A stretch of 64,000 nt of DNA, taken from NCBI RefSeq assembly GCF_000214725.1, contig NC_015574.1, positions 1,314,001 to 1,378,000 on the forward strand, given 5' to 3'. This DNA is from Methanobacterium paludis (GTDB lineage Archaea; Methanobacteriota; Methanobacteria; Methanobacteriales; Methanobacteriaceae). Below, piece by piece: positions 42,138-52,270 of the stretch (positions are counted from its first letter, which is position 1; the number at the start of each line of letters is the position of its first letter). Below the pieces are notes generated by a model. The model did not search any database, was not told where the DNA came from, and saw nothing but the letters and a program-made list of their open reading frames with translations. A program made the translations under genes and the position numbers.

Positions 42138-43010
42138 ATGAAAAATAATCCTTTAATCTCTATAATTATACCAACTCTAAATTCTGAAAAAACATTAGAA
42201 CAATGCTTAAAAAGCATTAAAAACCAAAGTTATCAGAATTATGAAATTATAATTGTTGATGGTGGCTCTGAAGATAAAACTATTGGGATTGCAGAAAAAT
42301 TTAATGCAAAGGTCATTAATGCAAACATCAAAAATATGAGCAAACAGACTAATATTGGCATATCAAACTCTGATGGACTTTATATTTACCGGGTTGATTC
42401 TGATGTTATATTAAATCCTAAAATATTAGAAAAAAGCATTGAAAAATGTGAGAATGAAGGATATGATGGAGTTTGTATAAATTGGATCCCTGATGAATCT
42501 ATAAGTTTCTGGGCTAAAGTCCGGAAAATCGAAAAAGAAAGTTATGTTAAACATCTGAATTATGTTGGAGCCATCAAATATGATAAAAATGTTGCAGGTG
42601 CAACATTTTTAAGAAGAGATGTAATAGACTCGGTTGGGGGATTTGAGGAGAATGTACCCACATTTGGGGAGGATTTTGCCCTTTTCAACAAATTGGCTAA
42701 AAGTAAGTTTCACTTTGCTGTTATTGATGTTTATGAACTCCATATTGGTGAACCCAAAACCTTAATGGAAGTAGTAAGAAAGAATTTTAGGTACGGACGT
42801 GCAGCAAAAACATTTTTAAAAGATCAAGGAACAAAAAAAGGGGCAAAACAATATTCTCCCGCAGGAAGGATACATTTAACCGATGCTTTTAAAAACGCTT
42901 TTAAAAATGATAAACGTCTTTTTTTGGGTCTTGCAATATATATATTCGCTTTATACGCCTCGGCGAGTATTGGGTTTATTTATAGTGTTATCAGAAGATC
43001 TCAAAACTGA
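42138..43010 (+). CDS. Family 2 glycosyltransferase, membrane-attached
   Basis: 290 residues. A GT-A fold opens SIIIPTLNSEKTLEQCLKSI, with DGGSEDKT, the metal-binding D-x-D-like YRVDSDV and the acceptor-side base motif GEDFALFNKL. A C-terminal membrane helix or pair follows (LFLGLAIYIFALYASASIGFIYSV), placing it at the inner face of the membrane. It begins the glycan island. The donor and acceptor sugars cannot be read from sequence. An ATCGAGGCAA site precedes the ATG. Confidence 0.88.
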   Translation: MKNNPLISIIIPTLNSEKTLEQCLKSIKNQSYQNYEIIIVDGGSEDKTIGIAEKFNAKVINANIKNMSKQTNIGISNSDGLYIYRVDSDVILNPKILEKSIEKCENEGYDGVCINWIPDESISFWAKVRKIEKESYVKHLNYVGAIKYDKNVAGATFLRRDVIDSVGGFEENVPTFGEDFALFNKLAKSKFHFAVIDVYELHIGEPKTLMEVVRKNFRYGRAAKTFLKDQGTKKGAKQYSPAGRIHLTDAFKNAFKNDKRLFLGLAIYIFALYASASIGFIYSVIRRSQN

Positions 43011-43172
43011 GTGGAGTCCAAAAATACATTATCAAGTTCTAGAGAGAGGATTGTAAACCATCTAATTAGCAAAATAAATATTAAGGAATAATTTTTATAT
43101 TTATTACATGAATGTTTAAAAGTATATCAAAGTACATGGTATAAACTCAAGAATTATTTTATTGGTGATAAA

Positions 43173-44402
43173 ATGAACTGGAATAATAAAAATGTTTTGA
43201 TAACAGGTATAAGTGGTTTTGTTGGTTCTTATTTAGCAGAAGAGCTTCTTAAAAATGATTCAAATGTTTTTGGATTGATCAAACGCCGGGCGGATGGGAC
43301 GAAAGCCAAAAATCTGGTTGATCATGGTATTGACAATGATTTAAAGCTTTTAGAAGGAGATTTAACTGATATAACATCCCTTGCAAATGCTTTAGATGAA
43401 TCACAACCAGATTATATATTCCACCTTGCAGCACAATCTTTTGTACCGCGCTCATTCAAAAATCCCATGGAAACACAGATGATAAATTCCATAGGAACAG
43501 CAAATTTATTGGATGCAATTAGAATAAAAAATTATGACCCTAAAATAGTTTTTGCAGGTTCAAGCGAAGAATATGGGCTTGTGATATCTTCCCCAACCCA
43601 GTATCAACAGGCACAAACACAGTACGGCACCATATTTCCTGAACCCGAAAAAATTCCAGAGGTACCTATAAAAGAAACCAATCCTTTAAGACCCATGTCA
43701 CCATATGCAGTTTCCAAAGTCTATGGAGATTACCTGATGAGAAATTATTACCATTCTTATGGTTTGAATACAGTTGTTTCCAGGGCATTTAATCATGAAG
43801 GGGCAGGTAGAGGTTCAATGTTTGTAACATCAGTTATAACAAATCAGGTTATGAAACTGAAGTTTGAAGAAACAGATAAAATAACCATTGGAAATGTGAA
43901 TGCTTTTAGAGATTGGTCGCATGTGAAAGACATAATAAAGGGTTATATGGTGCTTGCGGAAAACGGTAAATCTGGAGAAGTTTACAATCAGGGATCCATG
44001 AGAACAAATTCCATTTTAAGTTATATACTTTTAAGTTTGGAACATGCAGGTTGGAATATAAATAAAATAGAAACATTTAATGGTGAAAAATCTATCACAG
44101 ATCCAACAGAAAATGATAACGATAAAATTTATGGAATTAAATTTGACAAAACCAAAGTTGACAAAATGATGCTGGAAGGAAACCTGGAATATTCCATTGA
44201 AGATAAAGGAATCCTCCTGGATACAGAAAAAGGCACAGTTTCTGTTGAATTTAATCCGGACAGATTCAGACCCGCTGAAGTTCCAATTCTTTTATCTAAC
44301 ACAGAAAAAATACAGAAGATCGGTGCAAAAACAGATTATAAACTGGATGATATAATAAAGGACCAGTTGAACTATTACATAAAAGAAGGGAATAGGGTTT
44401 AA
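43173..44402 (+). CDS. NAD-dependent sugar epimerase/dehydratase, GDP-mannose 4,6-dehydratase-like
   Basis: 409 residues of extended SDR type. The cofactor loop is ITGISGFVGSYLAE; the active site has GSSEEYG and SPYAVSKVYGDYL (Y-x3-K). RDWSHVKDI is a sugar-nucleotide dehydratase landmark. Compared with ordinary GDP-mannose dehydratase (about 350 residues) it has an insert after GSSEEYG (SSPTQYQQAQTQY, EPEKIPEVP) and a C-terminal extension. It probably makes a deoxy-keto sugar nucleotide for the island. Confidence 0.82.
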   Translation: MNWNNKNVLITGISGFVGSYLAEELLKNDSNVFGLIKRRADGTKAKNLVDHGIDNDLKLLEGDLTDITSLANALDESQPDYIFHLAAQSFVPRSFKNPMETQMINSIGTANLLDAIRIKNYDPKIVFAGSSEEYGLVISSPTQYQQAQTQYGTIFPEPEKIPEVPIKETNPLRPMSPYAVSKVYGDYLMRNYYHSYGLNTVVSRAFNHEGAGRGSMFVTSVITNQVMKLKFEETDKITIGNVNAFRDWSHVKDIIKGYMVLAENGKSGEVYNQGSMRTNSILSYILLSLEHAGWNINKIETFNGEKSITDPTENDNDKIYGIKFDKTKVDKMMLEGNLEYSIEDKGILLDTEKGTVSVEFNPDRFRPAEVPILLSNTEKIQKIGAKTDYKLDDIIKDQLNYYIKEGNRV

Positions 44403-44439
44403 TGAAAACTCTCTTTTTAAACTTTTTTAACAAAAATAA

Positions 44440-45111
44440 TTACATTTGACACAACAAAAAAATATGTCCTCCAAACACCCATGAAGGTAAAGAATAGTAG
44501 AAATTAGGTGAAATAAGAGAACTAAATGGAAAACCTAAAGGCTTAGTAAATATTTTAACCTTTTGGTAACCTGCATTTTTTATAAGTTTAGATAGTGTTA
44601 AAGGAGAAAATTCTGAAACATGTGTGGGGTCATAACAAAATTTTATTTTTTTACACCATGTATATGCCTTTAGGAAGTAAGCCCATTTATTGGGACAGGT
44701 GATAATTAACTTGCCTCCACAGTTCAAATTATCTTCTCTTAATTTAATCAATGCTCTTTCAGGTTCTTTAAGGTGCTCAATAACATGTTGCATATATATA
44801 ATATCATATTTTTCTTTTTTTAATTCAAAAATATCTTTACTCTGAAACTTTAGATTTGGATATTTATCAGTTGCTACTATTATAGCATTTTTATTAATAT
44901 CTACTCCATAAGTTTCGTTATTATACTTTTCTTTCAGTAAATTACAAAATTCTCCTGTGTTACAACCTATTTCTAAAATTTTATCTGTAGATTTAGGTTC
45001 ATAAAGCTTGAAAATTGCCTTGAACTCCCAATAATCATTTGGATTTCTCTTTTCATGATCTTTCGCATATTCTAAATTATAAGTACTCCATTTGGTTCCT
45101 TTATTTCCCAT
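44440..45111 (-). CDS. Class I SAM-dependent methyltransferase
   Basis: 223 residues. Motif I is ILEIGCNTGEFCNLL, the acidic ligand is in YGVDINKNAI, and MQHVIEHLKEPERAL is the post-II region typical of small-molecule and sugar methyltransferases. It lies inside the glycan island on the strand opposite its neighbours, with the 3-prime end 37 nt from the dehydratase stop. It may methylate a sugar of the surface glycan. The last 25 residues are aromatic and hydrophobic, and no membrane anchor is certain. Confidence 0.82.
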   Translation of the reverse strand: MGNKGTKWSTYNLEYAKDHEKRNPNDYWEFKAIFKLYEPKSTDKILEIGCNTGEFCNLLKEKYNNETYGVDINKNAIIVATDKYPNLKFQSKDIFELKKEKYDIIYMQHVIEHLKEPERALIKLREDNLNCGGKLIITCPNKWAYFLKAYTWCKKIKFCYDPTHVSEFSPLTLSKLIKNAGYQKVKIFTKPLGFPFSSLISPNFYYSLPSWVFGGHIFLLCQM

Positions 45112-45465
45112 GTTTTATATTAAAAATGTATTAACCAAAATACTTTTCTTTCAATGTATTTCTAATTTTAAATTTTGATCTTATCTAAAAATGAATAAAA
45201 CTAGGAAATTTTGGAGTAAAAATTTTGAGGGTATATTTTAAGCATAAAAATACGAAAACTCTCGAACATTCAAATAATCTGTAGAAAATGATTTAAAGTT
45301 GATTAAAAATACTTTTAAGATATAAGGATTTAGTAAATTATATTTTCAATTAATATTAATATTAATAAGAAATTCTTAAAGTTGAAAATTTTAGAATTTA
45401 TACTCAAAAAATTATTTTAGTATAGTTTGAGGGTATTACCCAAAAAGACAAATCAAGGGTGTTTT
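45112..45465. other. AT-rich divergent promoter region
   Basis: No gene. TTAATATTAATATTAATAAG near 45350-45370 is a simple repeat within the likely flippase promoter. Confidence 0.5.
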
Positions 45466-46887
45466 ATGAGTAGAATAAGAACTTTAGCAAAAAATACGAC
45501 TATGTTGTTCGTAGCAAATGTGATAAGTTACTTATTGGGCTTTTTCACAACGTTGTATACTGCCCGATATTTAGGAGTTGAAGGTTTTGGAGTTTTATCC
45601 CTGGCCTTATCTCTTACAGGAATTTTTGGAGTTTTTACAGACTTAGGTTTAGGAACTTTAACTACTAGAGAGGTTTCAAGGGATAAATCTCAGGCGAACA
45701 GATATATTGGAAATACTGCTGTGATGAAAGTATTTTTGGCTTTTTTAACCTTTGGACTCATTGCTCTGGCAGTGTACATCTTAAATTATCCTCAAACTGT
45801 TAAAAACGTTGTATACCTTATTACGTTGTCTGTTATATTCGGAGCATTTACTGGAATATTCAACTCAATATTTCAGGCATTTGAAAAAATGGAGTATATG
45901 TCTTTAAACATTATATTGAATGCTGTTTTAATGCTTGCAGGCGTTTTAACTGTAATATATTATGGATTTGACATCATAGCATTAGCATCAGTTTATTTTA
46001 TTTCCAGTGGGATAATTCTAATTTTAACTTTCTTTATTTATTCATGGAAATTCTTTTTACCTAAAATCCATTTAGATCTAAATTTCTGGAAACCAACCCT
46101 TAATGAGGCATCATTTTTTGGATTATCCAGTATTTTAGTTGTTATTTATTTCTATATAGATTCTGTTATGCTGTCGATCATGGTTGGTAATTCTGCAGTG
46201 GGAATCTATAACGCAGCATACAAACTGATTTTTGTCTTACTATTCATACCCAGTGTTTTTGTAACGTCTATTTTCCCGTTAATGTCACAACATTTTGAAT
46301 CCGCCAAAAATCTATTGAAATTAGAATACGAAAAATCTGTTAAATATCTATTTGCAATTGCCATGTTCATATTTGTGTACGGTTTTGTATTTGCAGACAA
46401 AATAATTTTGATTATTTATGGAGGAAATTATACAGCATCCATAGCAGCTTTACAAGCATTGATATTCGTTGTGCCAATAATCTTCATAACAAATTTATTT
46501 GGCAATATATTAGGAGCGATTAACAGACAAAAAGCAATTACAATTGTTACAGGTGCAAATGCATTGATTAATATAACTTTAAACTTAATTTTAATCCCAA
46601 AATTTAGTTATATTGGTGCTTCTGCCGCAACAGTTGCAACCGAAGGGTTAGGATTTATTTTAATGTTCACATATTTATCTAAATATTTTTTCAAAATTTC
46701 TCTGACTCAAAATATTTTGAAAACTATATTTAGCAGTATTTTAGTTTTAATATCCGTTTATTACTTGAAAATTAATGTAAACTGGATAACATCAGCCGTT
46801 TTCGGATTATTTGCATATGTGTTACTCCTTTACGCTATGAAAATAGTTACAAAAGATGATATAAAAATCTTTAAAGGAATTTTATAA
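45466..46887 (+). CDS. Oligosaccharide flippase (Wzx/RfbX, MATE-like fold)
   Basis: 473 residues with about 14 membrane helices. The opening RIRTLAKNTTMLFVANVISYLLGFFTTLYTARYLGVEGFGVLSLA is the polysaccharide biosynthesis/export signature. It flips lipid-linked oligosaccharides to the outer face for surface glycan or S-layer/pseudomurein-associated assembly. I start at ATG 45466 (MSRIRTLAK), with AAGGGTG upstream, in place of the TTG at 45427. It sits centrally in the island, as expected for the export step. Confidence 0.9.
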   Translation: MSRIRTLAKNTTMLFVANVISYLLGFFTTLYTARYLGVEGFGVLSLALSLTGIFGVFTDLGLGTLTTREVSRDKSQANRYIGNTAVMKVFLAFLTFGLIALAVYILNYPQTVKNVVYLITLSVIFGAFTGIFNSIFQAFEKMEYMSLNIILNAVLMLAGVLTVIYYGFDIIALASVYFISSGIILILTFFIYSWKFFLPKIHLDLNFWKPTLNEASFFGLSSILVVIYFYIDSVMLSIMVGNSAVGIYNAAYKLIFVLLFIPSVFVTSIFPLMSQHFESAKNLLKLEYEKSVKYLFAIAMFIFVYGFVFADKIILIIYGGNYTASIAALQALIFVVPIIFITNLFGNILGAINRQKAITIVTGANALINITLNLILIPKFSYIGASAATVATEGLGFILMFTYLSKYFFKISLTQNILKTIFSSILVLISVYYLKINVNWITSAVFGLFAYVLLLYAMKIVTKDDIKIFKGIL

Positions 46888-47050
46888 TTATAGTTAAGTA
46901 CCAAAAGTTTTGCATCCTCAGTCCAAATAAACCTGAAAAAAGCAGTTTTCAGATTAAAAAACAGTTTAGTTGGACTCAGTAATTCAACAAGTTTAATAAG
47001 TTACTTCTTTAACTATAAAAAATGTGAATAATCTAATTATGTTTAGACCA

Positions 47051-48151
47051 TTACTCAATAATTTTATTGAAAATATTTTCCATTCTTTTGCTGTAGGCTT
47101 CCCATGAATAATTTTCCGATATTGTTTCTGAAGTTTTCAGTGTTTTATCCTTGTACTCGTCGTAGTTATCTTTAATTTCCACTATTTTATCAACCAATTG
47201 TTTGATGTTCCCAGTTTCAACAACAAAATGATCATCTGGAAGTATATCCTTAACTCCACACTGATCAGAAATTATAGTAGGTATTCCTCCCAGTATAGTT
47301 TCTAATGGAAAAATACCCCACGGTTCAGATTCTGGCACAAAAACTGAGATGTCAGCAATATCATATAAATTATATAGCTCTTCATCTGAAATGGAATCAT
47401 AAAAAAGTATTTCCAAACCATTTTTATCAGCCAAATCAATCATAGATTTTTTTAGAGTCTTTGAAGAAATACCAACGTTCCCCCCAACGAAGTGCATTCT
47501 TATATTTGGAATTTCACTTTCAATCAAAGAAAACGCTTTTATAATATCAAGTTGCCTTTTTCGAGGGTGCAAAGGTCCAACGAAAATAGAATTAAAATAT
47601 CCATCATCACTGTGTTTGATAGGTCTGTACAAATTAACTCCAGATACATTGATTGCTACTTTGTTTTCAGGATAAATTTCCTGGATCATTTCTTGCATTC
47701 TGGAATTGAACGCAAGTGTTAAATTGACATTTGAAGTTAAAGATTTATCCATGCTGTAAAAGTTTAATTTATTTAAAGCTGACGAACCATACCTATAGGG
47801 TTCATTGCACGTCCATACTGTAGGTATATCTGTAAATTTAGATATCCATTGTGCAGGGTGATTATGTGCATTTACTATATCATGATCTCCAATTTTTGAG
47901 CTGATTTTTTTAATTAAATGAACCCATCTAAATTGGTTAAATCCAAAAATACAATTTATAACCCATTTTGTATCTAACGATATTATATTCACATTTTTAA
48001 GCAATGAATCAAAAATATAATTTTCTTCTTTTTCAAATGTATAAATTGTAACTTCATGACCCATTTTATTTAAATGATAACTTAATTCACAGACCTGTTT
48101 TTCAGCACCCCTCGGATATATTAATTCCGGATGCACAATTCCAATATCCAT
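47051..48151 (-). CDS. Family 4 glycosyltransferase
   Basis: 366 residues with the GT-B fold. The N-terminal half has GIVHPELIYPRGAEKQVCELSYHL; the donor-binding half has SIFVGPLHPRKRQLDIIKAF and the E-x7-E pattern PESEPWGIFPLETILGG. It is the last of four same-strand GT4 genes (51.9 to 47.1 kb) that were probably transcribed together. Sugar specificity is unknown. Confidence 0.87.
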   Translation of the reverse strand: MDIGIVHPELIYPRGAEKQVCELSYHLNKMGHEVTIYTFEKEENYIFDSLLKNVNIISLDTKWVINCIFGFNQFRWVHLIKKISSKIGDHDIVNAHNHPAQWISKFTDIPTVWTCNEPYRYGSSALNKLNFYSMDKSLTSNVNLTLAFNSRMQEMIQEIYPENKVAINVSGVNLYRPIKHSDDGYFNSIFVGPLHPRKRQLDIIKAFSLIESEIPNIRMHFVGGNVGISSKTLKKSMIDLADKNGLEILFYDSISDEELYNLYDIADISVFVPESEPWGIFPLETILGGIPTIISDQCGVKDILPDDHFVVETGNIKQLVDKIVEIKDNYDEYKDKTLKTSETISENYSWEAYSKRMENIFNKIIE

Positions 48152-48194
48152 ATTATCAAACCTACATTTATTCAGTTTTTGATTTTATTCAAAA

Positions 48195-49370
48195 TTAATT
48201 TAAATTAATCATTTTATATGTTTTGAAGGTTTTTTTTGCGCTGTCTTCCCAGTTGAAACGTTTTGATTGTTCAAGTCCTTTTTTAGCTAATTCTTCTTTT
48301 AAATTATTGTTTGTTAGGACTTCATACATTTTATCAGCCATTAGATCATAGTCTTGTGGGTCTATCATTATACCCGCATCACCCACCACTTCCGGCAATG
48401 AAGTAGTGTTTGAGGTAATTACAGGTGTTCCACAAGCCATTGCCTCCAATGGGGGAAGACCAAATCCTGCATAGGCGCATGGATAAACCAAAATGTCAGC
48501 GGCATTGTACCATCTGGGCATATCCTCCTCCGGCACATACCCCGCAAAAATAACATCTTCCTGCAAATTCAAATCATTAATTAGATTTAAAATATTCTCA
48601 CGTGCCTTAATACTCTGTGATTCGCCTATCTTTACCAATTTAACATCAGAAAATCTTTTCTTAAGTTCTGCAAAAGCTTTTATTAAAACTGGAACATTCT
48701 GTCTCGGCATTTCAGAACCCACATAAAGCACAACCTTCTCATCCTCTGAAACATCAATTTTACTTAAAATATCTTTATTTCTATTCTCATAATAAACAGA
48801 ATGATCAACAGCAGGATAAACAATTCTAATCCTTTCCTCAGGATAATCCAAATATTTCATAATCTCTTCTTTAGAAAACTCAGAGATTGTAATAATACAA
48901 TCCGCAACCCTCAAACCATCCATAATACTTCGCCACAAAGGAGAACGATCCCCTTCATATATCCATGGAATAAGATCATAACATGTTACAATACTTTTTT
49001 CAAGCTTAACCAAATTCAAAACAAAAGCAAATTCCTGCGAAGTGATATGATTAATAAATCCTTTTTTAATCTGTTTTTTAATGATTTGACTGTACCTGTA
49101 TCGATCACTTTTGTCAAGTGTTTTTTTTCCAGTGTTAACTATAAAACTGATTAATTTATTATCTTTTTGTGTTTTGGTTTCAATTACATCATTTGTGAAT
49201 TTTTCTTGTTTTGGAGTAAGATGAAATTTTTTCTTTATAATTTCAGCTAGAGGTTTGTATTCAATGATATTGAATTCAACTTTATCCAGTCTTTTAAATA
49301 TTTCCCCTTGATATTTAGATCTTCCAAATATTTTATCGGTTTTTGGCCCATTTATGTAATCAATTTTCAT
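48195..49370 (-). CDS. Family 4 glycosyltransferase, tandem paralogue A
   Basis: 391 residues, opening MKIDYINGPKTDKIFGRSKYQ. The donor site is GSEMPRQNVPVLIKAFAEL and YAGFGLPPLEAMACGTPVI (E-x7-E motif). The C-terminal half is almost identical to its upstream neighbour at 49400-50563, while residues about 45-110, the acceptor side, differ strongly. The 29-nt gap and shared orientation show a tandem duplication. It probably adds the same sugar to a different acceptor. Confidence 0.88.
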   Translation of the reverse strand: MKIDYINGPKTDKIFGRSKYQGEIFKRLDKVEFNIIEYKPLAEIIKKKFHLTPKQEKFTNDVIETKTQKDNKLISFIVNTGKKTLDKSDRYRYSQIIKKQIKKGFINHITSQEFAFVLNLVKLEKSIVTCYDLIPWIYEGDRSPLWRSIMDGLRVADCIITISEFSKEEIMKYLDYPEERIRIVYPAVDHSVYYENRNKDILSKIDVSEDEKVVLYVGSEMPRQNVPVLIKAFAELKKRFSDVKLVKIGESQSIKARENILNLINDLNLQEDVIFAGYVPEEDMPRWYNAADILVYPCAYAGFGLPPLEAMACGTPVITSNTTSLPEVVGDAGIMIDPQDYDLMADKMYEVLTNNNLKEELAKKGLEQSKRFNWEDSAKKTFKTYKMINLN

Positions 49371-49399
49371 AGAATCACTGTTATACCAATAACAATCAA

Positions 49400-50563
49400 T
49401 TATATTTCTTCATATATTTCCAGGGTTTTTTTTGCACTGTCTTCCCAGTTGAAACGTTTTGATTGTTCAAGTCCCTTTTTAACTAATTCCTCTTTTAAAC
49501 TATTGTTTGTAAAGACTTCATACATTTTATCAGCCATTAAATCAACATCTTGTGGATCTATCATTATGCCTGCATCACCCACCACTTCAGGCAGTGATGT
49601 GGTGTTTGATGTGATTACTGGTGTTCCGCAGGCCATAGCTTCTAATGGTGGAAGACCAAAACCTGCATAAGCACAGGGATAAACCAAGATGTCAGCGGCA
49701 TTATACCATTTGGGCATGTCTTCCTCAGGTACGTATCCTGCAAAAATAACGTCTTCATGTAAATGAAGGTCCTTTATCAACTTTAAAATATTTTCACGTT
49801 CCCTATAACTCTGTGATTCGCCTATCTTTACCAGTTTAATGTCAGGAAATTTTTTCTTAAGTTCTGCAAAGGCCTTTATTAAAACTGGAACATTCTGTCT
49901 TGGCATTTCAGAACCCACATAAAGCACAACTTTCTGGTCATTTGAAATATTAAGTTTACTTAAAATCTCTTTATTCCGATTTTCATAATAAACAGAATGA
50001 TCAGCAGCAGGGTAAACAATTTTAATCCTTTCCGCAGGATAATCCAAATATTTCATAATCTCCTCTTTAGAAAACTCAGAGATTGTAATAATACAATCTG
50101 CAAGCCTTAAACCCTTCATATTTTCTTTCCATATGGAAGATCTGTTTTTGTCATATGCCCATGGAATAAGATCGTAACATGTTACAATGCTATTTTCAAG
50201 TTTAACTGAATTCAGAATATATGCAAGTTCCTGTGATGTTATATGTTTAATGTTACCTTCTTTAACTTCATTCTTGACTGTATGAATATATCTATGTTTA
50301 TCAAGGGTTTTTAAAGTTTTTTTTCCCATATCCTCAATAAATTTTAGTGATTTGATTTCATATATTGATCTGTTGCCAGTAGTCTGTGAGTGTGATCCGG
50401 ACTTGGAATTCGCATTATATTTTTTTTCAAGAATTTGCATTAACGAATCATATTCAATAATATTCCACCCAACACCTTCAATTCTTCTGAAGATTTCCAT
50501 CTGGTACTTGGATACCCCAAATATTTTATCTGTTCTGGGCCCGTTTATATAATCGATTTCCAT
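49400..50563 (-). CDS. Family 4 glycosyltransferase, tandem paralogue B
   Basis: 387 residues from ATG 50563 (MEIDYINGPRTDKIFG), chosen over the in-frame start 12 nt upstream because GGTGA lies about 5 nt before it. The motifs are the same as in paralogue A: GSEMPRQNVPVLIKAFAEL and AGFGLPPLEAMACGTPVI. Sequence in the donor half is near-identical to A, and the N-terminal acceptor region is diverged (SLMQILEKKYNANSKSGSH). Donor specificity is probably shared. Confidence 0.88.
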   Translation of the reverse strand: MEIDYINGPRTDKIFGVSKYQMEIFRRIEGVGWNIIEYDSLMQILEKKYNANSKSGSHSQTTGNRSIYEIKSLKFIEDMGKKTLKTLDKHRYIHTVKNEVKEGNIKHITSQELAYILNSVKLENSIVTCYDLIPWAYDKNRSSIWKENMKGLRLADCIITISEFSKEEIMKYLDYPAERIKIVYPAADHSVYYENRNKEILSKLNISNDQKVVLYVGSEMPRQNVPVLIKAFAELKKKFPDIKLVKIGESQSYRERENILKLIKDLHLHEDVIFAGYVPEEDMPKWYNAADILVYPCAYAGFGLPPLEAMACGTPVITSNTTSLPEVVGDAGIMIDPQDVDLMADKMYEVFTNNSLKEELVKKGLEQSKRFNWEDSAKKTLEIYEEI

Positions 50564-50669
50564 TAATTTCACCATTAAAAGTATTCATGTCTTTTCATAC
50601 TATTTGGATAAATGCGCAATTTGGATACATCGGAAAATTAGTATTTATTTTTGGCATTGATCTAAGATT

Positions 50670-51860
50670 TCAATACTTTTCAAGTAATTTCTTATAAATC
50701 TTCTCAGTTTCTTCAGCAATTTTTTCCCATGAATATCTCTTAACCTTTTTTAGCCCGTCATCACCCATTTTTCCCCTAACATCTTCATTTTTTAGCAGGT
50801 AAATCAATGCATCTGCCAGGCCTTCAACATCCCCTGGTTTAACAAGTAATCCATTTTCTCCATCTTTAACAATATCTGGGATCCCTCCCAGTTTAGATGA
50901 TACAATTGGAATGCCTGAAGCCATGGCTTCTAAATTCACAATACCAAAAGATTCTGCCATTGTGGTTGAGGGTAAGCAAAAAACATTTGATGCTTTAAAG
51001 TACAGGGGTTTCAAAGATTCATCAACAAATCCCAAAAATTCAATATTTTCATCTAAACCCAATTTTTTAGATAACTCTTCAAGTTCAGTTAACATTGGCC
51101 CTCTACCTGCCAAAATTAATTTAACATCAGGAATTTCTTTTTTAACCCTATGAAGAGCTTTTAATAATATGTCTGGCCCTTTGTATGGAACCAAACTTCC
51201 CAAAAACAGTATTAAATTTTCATTATCAGGCAATTTCAATTTATTTCTGCATTCTTCTTTTGAATAGCTGGTTGTAACCTCTTCTATGTTTATTCCATTG
51301 GGTATTACAACTATTTTATCTTTATATCCCTTTAAAAACTTTGATTCATTCGCATACGAATTTGTAGTGGCTATTATGACGTCTGCATAATCCAGGACTT
51401 TATTAATAAAAACTTTGTTGTATAAAAAGACTCCAGCATTACGAATAAAACTTCCACCTGTCTCTTGACCATCATACTGATATGTTAAAATGAATGGAAC
51501 TTTTTTACGTTTTGCATAGATTAAAGCCGGGATATCAGAGTAAGGAATTGGTGAATGTGCATGTATAATGTCCACATCATGATTTAAAGGTTTAAAAATC
51601 AATTTAAATGATGGATTAGCACTGGCAATCTTCATAGTTGTTCCATAACGATGAACCTTCATGTGAGGATAAGTTTCAAGGGAATCTTTTGAATCTATGG
51701 ATGTTGTAAAAACATCTATTTCATGGCCCATATTTACCATATTAATGGCTAAATTGTAGGCTGCCATCTCTGTACCACCATGCGCATACTTTTTAACATA
51801 ATCAGGATCATCAAGAAGATCAATATAAGGAAAATGACCGATAAAATATCCTACATTCAT
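50670..51860 (-). CDS. Family 4 glycosyltransferase
   Basis: 396 residues. The N-terminus has HGGTEMAAYNLAINMVNMGHE (acceptor side); the donor half has LFLGSLVPYKGPDILLKAL and the E-x7-E pattern TMAESFGIVNLEAMASG. The start at 51860 (MNVGYFIGHF) follows GTGAT; a GTG nine nt upstream is possible. It is first in the minus-strand GT4 run. It resembles mannosyl- or glucosyltransferases of the PimB/WaaG kind, but specificity is not readable. Confidence 0.88.
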   Translation of the reverse strand: MNVGYFIGHFPYIDLLDDPDYVKKYAHGGTEMAAYNLAINMVNMGHEIDVFTTSIDSKDSLETYPHMKVHRYGTTMKIASANPSFKLIFKPLNHDVDIIHAHSPIPYSDIPALIYAKRKKVPFILTYQYDGQETGGSFIRNAGVFLYNKVFINKVLDYADVIIATTNSYANESKFLKGYKDKIVVIPNGINIEEVTTSYSKEECRNKLKLPDNENLILFLGSLVPYKGPDILLKALHRVKKEIPDVKLILAGRGPMLTELEELSKKLGLDENIEFLGFVDESLKPLYFKASNVFCLPSTTMAESFGIVNLEAMASGIPIVSSKLGGIPDIVKDGENGLLVKPGDVEGLADALIYLLKNEDVRGKMGDDGLKKVKRYSWEKIAEETEKIYKKLLEKY

Positions 51861-52270
51861 GTTTATCACTGCTCTTACAGATTTAAATAATCATTTAACA
51901 GTTTATTGCCGTTTTATTTATTTAGATAATTATTTAGCAATTAAATTTTATAATATAAACATCTAAAAATTATCACACACTTTTCAAGTTATATATGCAC
52001 ATTTTCATTATAAGTCTTTACGATTAATTCTTAGAAAATAAACTAAAATTTTAAATTGTGGTTATAATTTATAAAATACTGTATAATAAGCACAATAATT
52101 AATATTGATGATTAAAAGAGTCTCAAATCTTCTCATAACTTATCAAATCCTTAATGAATCTGCTTAAATAAATTTCAAATTGAATTTATTCTTAAATAGC
52201 ACAAATTCTAATTAACCAATGGAATTAAATTATAAAAAAAAATTAATTGACAAATGATTGGAGGTTAACT
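51861..52270. other. Divergent promoter region in the glycan island
   Basis: About 400 bp, AT-rich, no gene. It contains leftward and rightward promoters and the GGAGG at 52260-52264 of the next gene. Confidence 0.5.
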
